Source of the DNA: JBCBSP01 sp039819095
GTDB taxonomy: Bacteria; Pseudomonadota; Alphaproteobacteria; Caulobacterales; Maricaulaceae
DNA: 64,000 bases
Assembly: GCA_039819095.1 (NCBI GenBank)
Contig: JBCBSP010000003.1
Coordinates: forward strand, 124,001-188,000
Reading direction: 5' to 3'
Positions 62,651 through 64,000 of this stretch are shown piece by piece. The translations under genes and the position numbers were made by a program. Each line of letters opens with the position of its first letter. Position 1 is the first letter of the stretch. The notes under the pieces were generated by a model. It worked only from the letters and a program-made list of their open reading frames with translations. It had not been told where the DNA came from and searched no databases.

Positions 62651-63322
62651 ATGCGAGAGAGCATGTCGCGCGCCGTGAAAATCTCGCCCTCCATCCTGTC
62701 CGCTGACTTCGCCCGGCTCGGCGAGGAAGTGAAGGCGGTCGACGAGGCTGGCGCGGACTGGATCCATGTCGATGTCATGGACGGCCATTTCGTGCCGAAT
62801 CTGACCATCGGTCCCGATGTCGTCAAAGCGCTTCGCCCCTGGTCGACAAAGCCCTTCGACGTTCATCTGATGATCACGCCGGTCGATCCGTTTATTCGCG
62901 CCTTTGCCGAGGCGGGCGCCGACATCATCACCGCGCATCCGGAAGCCGGCCCGCATTTCCACCGGACCGTCCAGGCCATCCGCGCGACCGGGGTCAAAGC
63001 GGGCGCAGCGCTCAACCCGTCCACCGGGCCGGAAGCGATCGATTATGTGCTGGACGCGCTCGATCTGGTTCTCGTGATGAGCGTCAATCCCGGCTTTGGC
63101 GGACAGAGCTTTATTGAGAGCCAGCTGCGCAAGATCGAGACGCTGCGGGCCATGATCGACACGCGTGGCCTCTCCACGCTGATCGAAGTGGATGGAGGCG
63201 TGAACCCGGCCATGGCCGTTCGCTGCCGAGATGCCGGGGCCGACGCCCTCGTCGCCGGCTCCGCCGTATTCAAGGGCGGGCCGGACGCCTATGCGGCGAA
63301 TATCGCAGGCCTTCGCGGGTGA
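62651..63322 (+). CDS. rpe: Ribulose-phosphate 3-epimerase
   Basis: A 223-residue TIM-barrel enzyme of the pentose phosphate pathway that interconverts ribulose-5-phosphate and xylulose-5-phosphate. Motifs are SPSILSADFARLGEEV, the metal/active His-Asp set in IHVDVMDGHFVPNLT, LVMSVNPGFGGQSFIES, and IEVDGGVNPAMA with the catalytic Asp. ATG at 62651 has AGAGG 8 bp upstream; ATG 62663 (MSRAVKIS) is an alternative. It is followed after 4 bp by the heparinase-like gene. Confidence 0.95.
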   Translation: MRESMSRAVKISPSILSADFARLGEEVKAVDEAGADWIHVDVMDGHFVPNLTIGPDVVKALRPWSTKPFDVHLMITPVDPFIRAFAEAGADIITAHPEAGPHFHRTVQAIRATGVKAGAALNPSTGPEAIDYVLDALDLVLVMSVNPGFGGQSFIESQLRKIETLRAMIDTRGLSTLIEVDGGVNPAMAVRCRDAGADALVAGSAVFKGGPDAYAANIAGLRG

Positions 63323-63326
63323 GATC

Positions 63327-64000
63327 ATGACCGCAAGCGCTGGATTGAAAGATGTCGCCGCCGCGCTGCAGCTGCGCGCTCGGCGCGATCTGTCGGACTT
63401 CGCCGGCGGGCAGCGGGTCTATCGCGCTGCGACGCTGTCCGGCCAGACCGTCACCGGCTTCGCGGTTGAACCTGTCGATCTTCGCCAGGGCGACAAGGGC
63501 GTCGGCGCGGCGCTCCTGTCAGGCCGGTTCGGTCTGGCCGGCGAGACGCTCCAGATCGAAGCCGGGGAAAGCCTCTGGGACCGGCCCTCGCCATCTCGCC
63601 GCTTTGCTGAAGCCCTGCACGGGTTTGACTGGCTGCGCGACCTGCTCAGCGTTGACGATCCTGAAGCCCTCAGCCGGGCGCGCGCCCATTTTGATGACTG
63701 GATAAGCCATTTCGGTCGGTGGAACTGGTTCGCCTGGAGCCCGGAGGTCACCGGTAGACGGTTGTCAGCCCTGGCTTATGCCGGGCCGCGACTGTTTGAG
63801 GACGAGACCGGCGCCCCGGTCTCGGCGCGTTATGGCGTTGTCGCGCGCGGCGCGCGGCGCCTGGCGCGCACCGCTCCATTATTGGCCGAGACGCGCGATC
63901 GGCTCGACGCGGCGATCGCACTCAGCCTGGCCAACACCGTCTTTGACCTGGGCGATACAGCCTTCAAACAGGCCAATGAGGCGCTCAGCGTCGCCCTTAA
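63327..64000 (+). CDS. Heparinase II/III-like protein, N-terminal part
   Basis: The first 224 codons of a protein that runs out of the window. It reads MTASAGLKDVAAALQLRARR, then RFAEALHGFDWLRDLLS, FDDWISHFGRWNWFAWSPEVTGRRLSAL and further Arg/Ala-rich helices, which fits the helical N-terminal domain of alphaproteobacterial heparinase II/III-family proteins located between rsmB/rpe and purH. The second (beta-rich) domain and catalytic residues lie outside. The start ATG 63327 is 4 bp after the rpe stop. The substrate is unknown, and family members are often of undefined activity. Confidence 0.8.
   Translation, partial: MTASAGLKDVAAALQLRARRDLSDFAGGQRVYRAATLSGQTVTGFAVEPVDLRQGDKGVGAALLSGRFGLAGETLQIEAGESLWDRPSPSRRFAEALHGFDWLRDLLSVDDPEALSRARAHFDDWISHFGRWNWFAWSPEVTGRRLSALAYAGPRLFEDETGAPVSARYGVVARGARRLARTAPLLAETRDRLDAAIALSLANTVFDLGDTAFKQANEALSVAL

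Overview
The window is a GC-rich alphaproteobacterial chromosome segment dominated by housekeeping genes. The gene set and order (ffh-rpsP-rimM-trmD-rplS, ccmABCDG, a sucC/sucD/sucA/sucB cluster, an ECF sigma/ChrR pair, an IalB-like protein, DUF2794, DUF1674/SDHAF4, and rsmB-rpe-heparinase) suggest a marine, aerobic, stalked or dimorphic type such as the Maricaulales/Hyphomonadaceae. That placement is inferred from gene content, not from a marker-gene comparison. I saw no rRNA, tRNA or CRISPR array.

Layout. Bases 1-3.7 kb: serA (cut by the window edge), nth, a hotdog thioesterase, gshB and a small lipoprotein. 3.9-5.0 kb: a low-GC two-gene cassette of unknown function. 5.4-9.7 kb: translation and secretion genes (ffh, a TonB-like secreted protein, rpsP, rimM, trmD, rplS) ending in a clear terminator. 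10-17.5 kb: a sirtuin, a VOC protein, a UbiH-type hydroxylase, a ChrR-like anti-sigma factor with its ECF sigma factor, IalB-like, SDR, a Bax-inhibitor-1 family protein and DUF2794. 17.8-22.3 kb: a four-gene GldA/GldF/GldG-like ABC exporter operon. 22.3-29.5 kb: DUF1223, an EEP nuclease-fold protein, ftsK and acnA. 29.8-32.7 kb: cytochrome c maturation genes ccmABCDG. 32.8-44.6 kb: mdh, envelope proteins, two outer-membrane proteins, a membrane-bound LytTR regulator, DUF2141/DUF2306, a tandem DUF1036 protein, a PhoD-like phosphatase, DoxX and an MFS transporter. 44.8-53.8 kb: the TCA genes sucC, sucD, sucA and sucB, split between sucC and sucD by about 2.1 kb. 53.9-64 kb: polA, a DASS anion transporter, a secreted nuclease, a His-rich protein, an SDHAF4-like factor, htpX, rsmB, rpe and the start of a heparinase-like gene.

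How the genes fit together. Aconitase, malate dehydrogenase, succinyl-CoA synthetase, 2-oxoglutarate dehydrogenase E1/E2 and a succinate dehydrogenase assembly factor all lie here, with cytochrome c maturation and a predicted desuccinylase, so the window is rich in respiratory carbon metabolism. The ECF/ChrR pair beside a quinone-type hydroxylase points to an oxidative or photo-oxidative stress circuit.

The parts least like the rest are (i) an A+T-rich two-gene unit plus a VapBC-like toxin-antitoxin pair between sucC and sucD, (ii) a second low-GC two-gene unit at 4-5 kb, and (iii) four copies of a roughly 107-123 bp nested-palindrome repeat scattered between genes. The first is the best candidate for an undescribed mobile or defence-like system, but no homology search was possible and its function is unknown.
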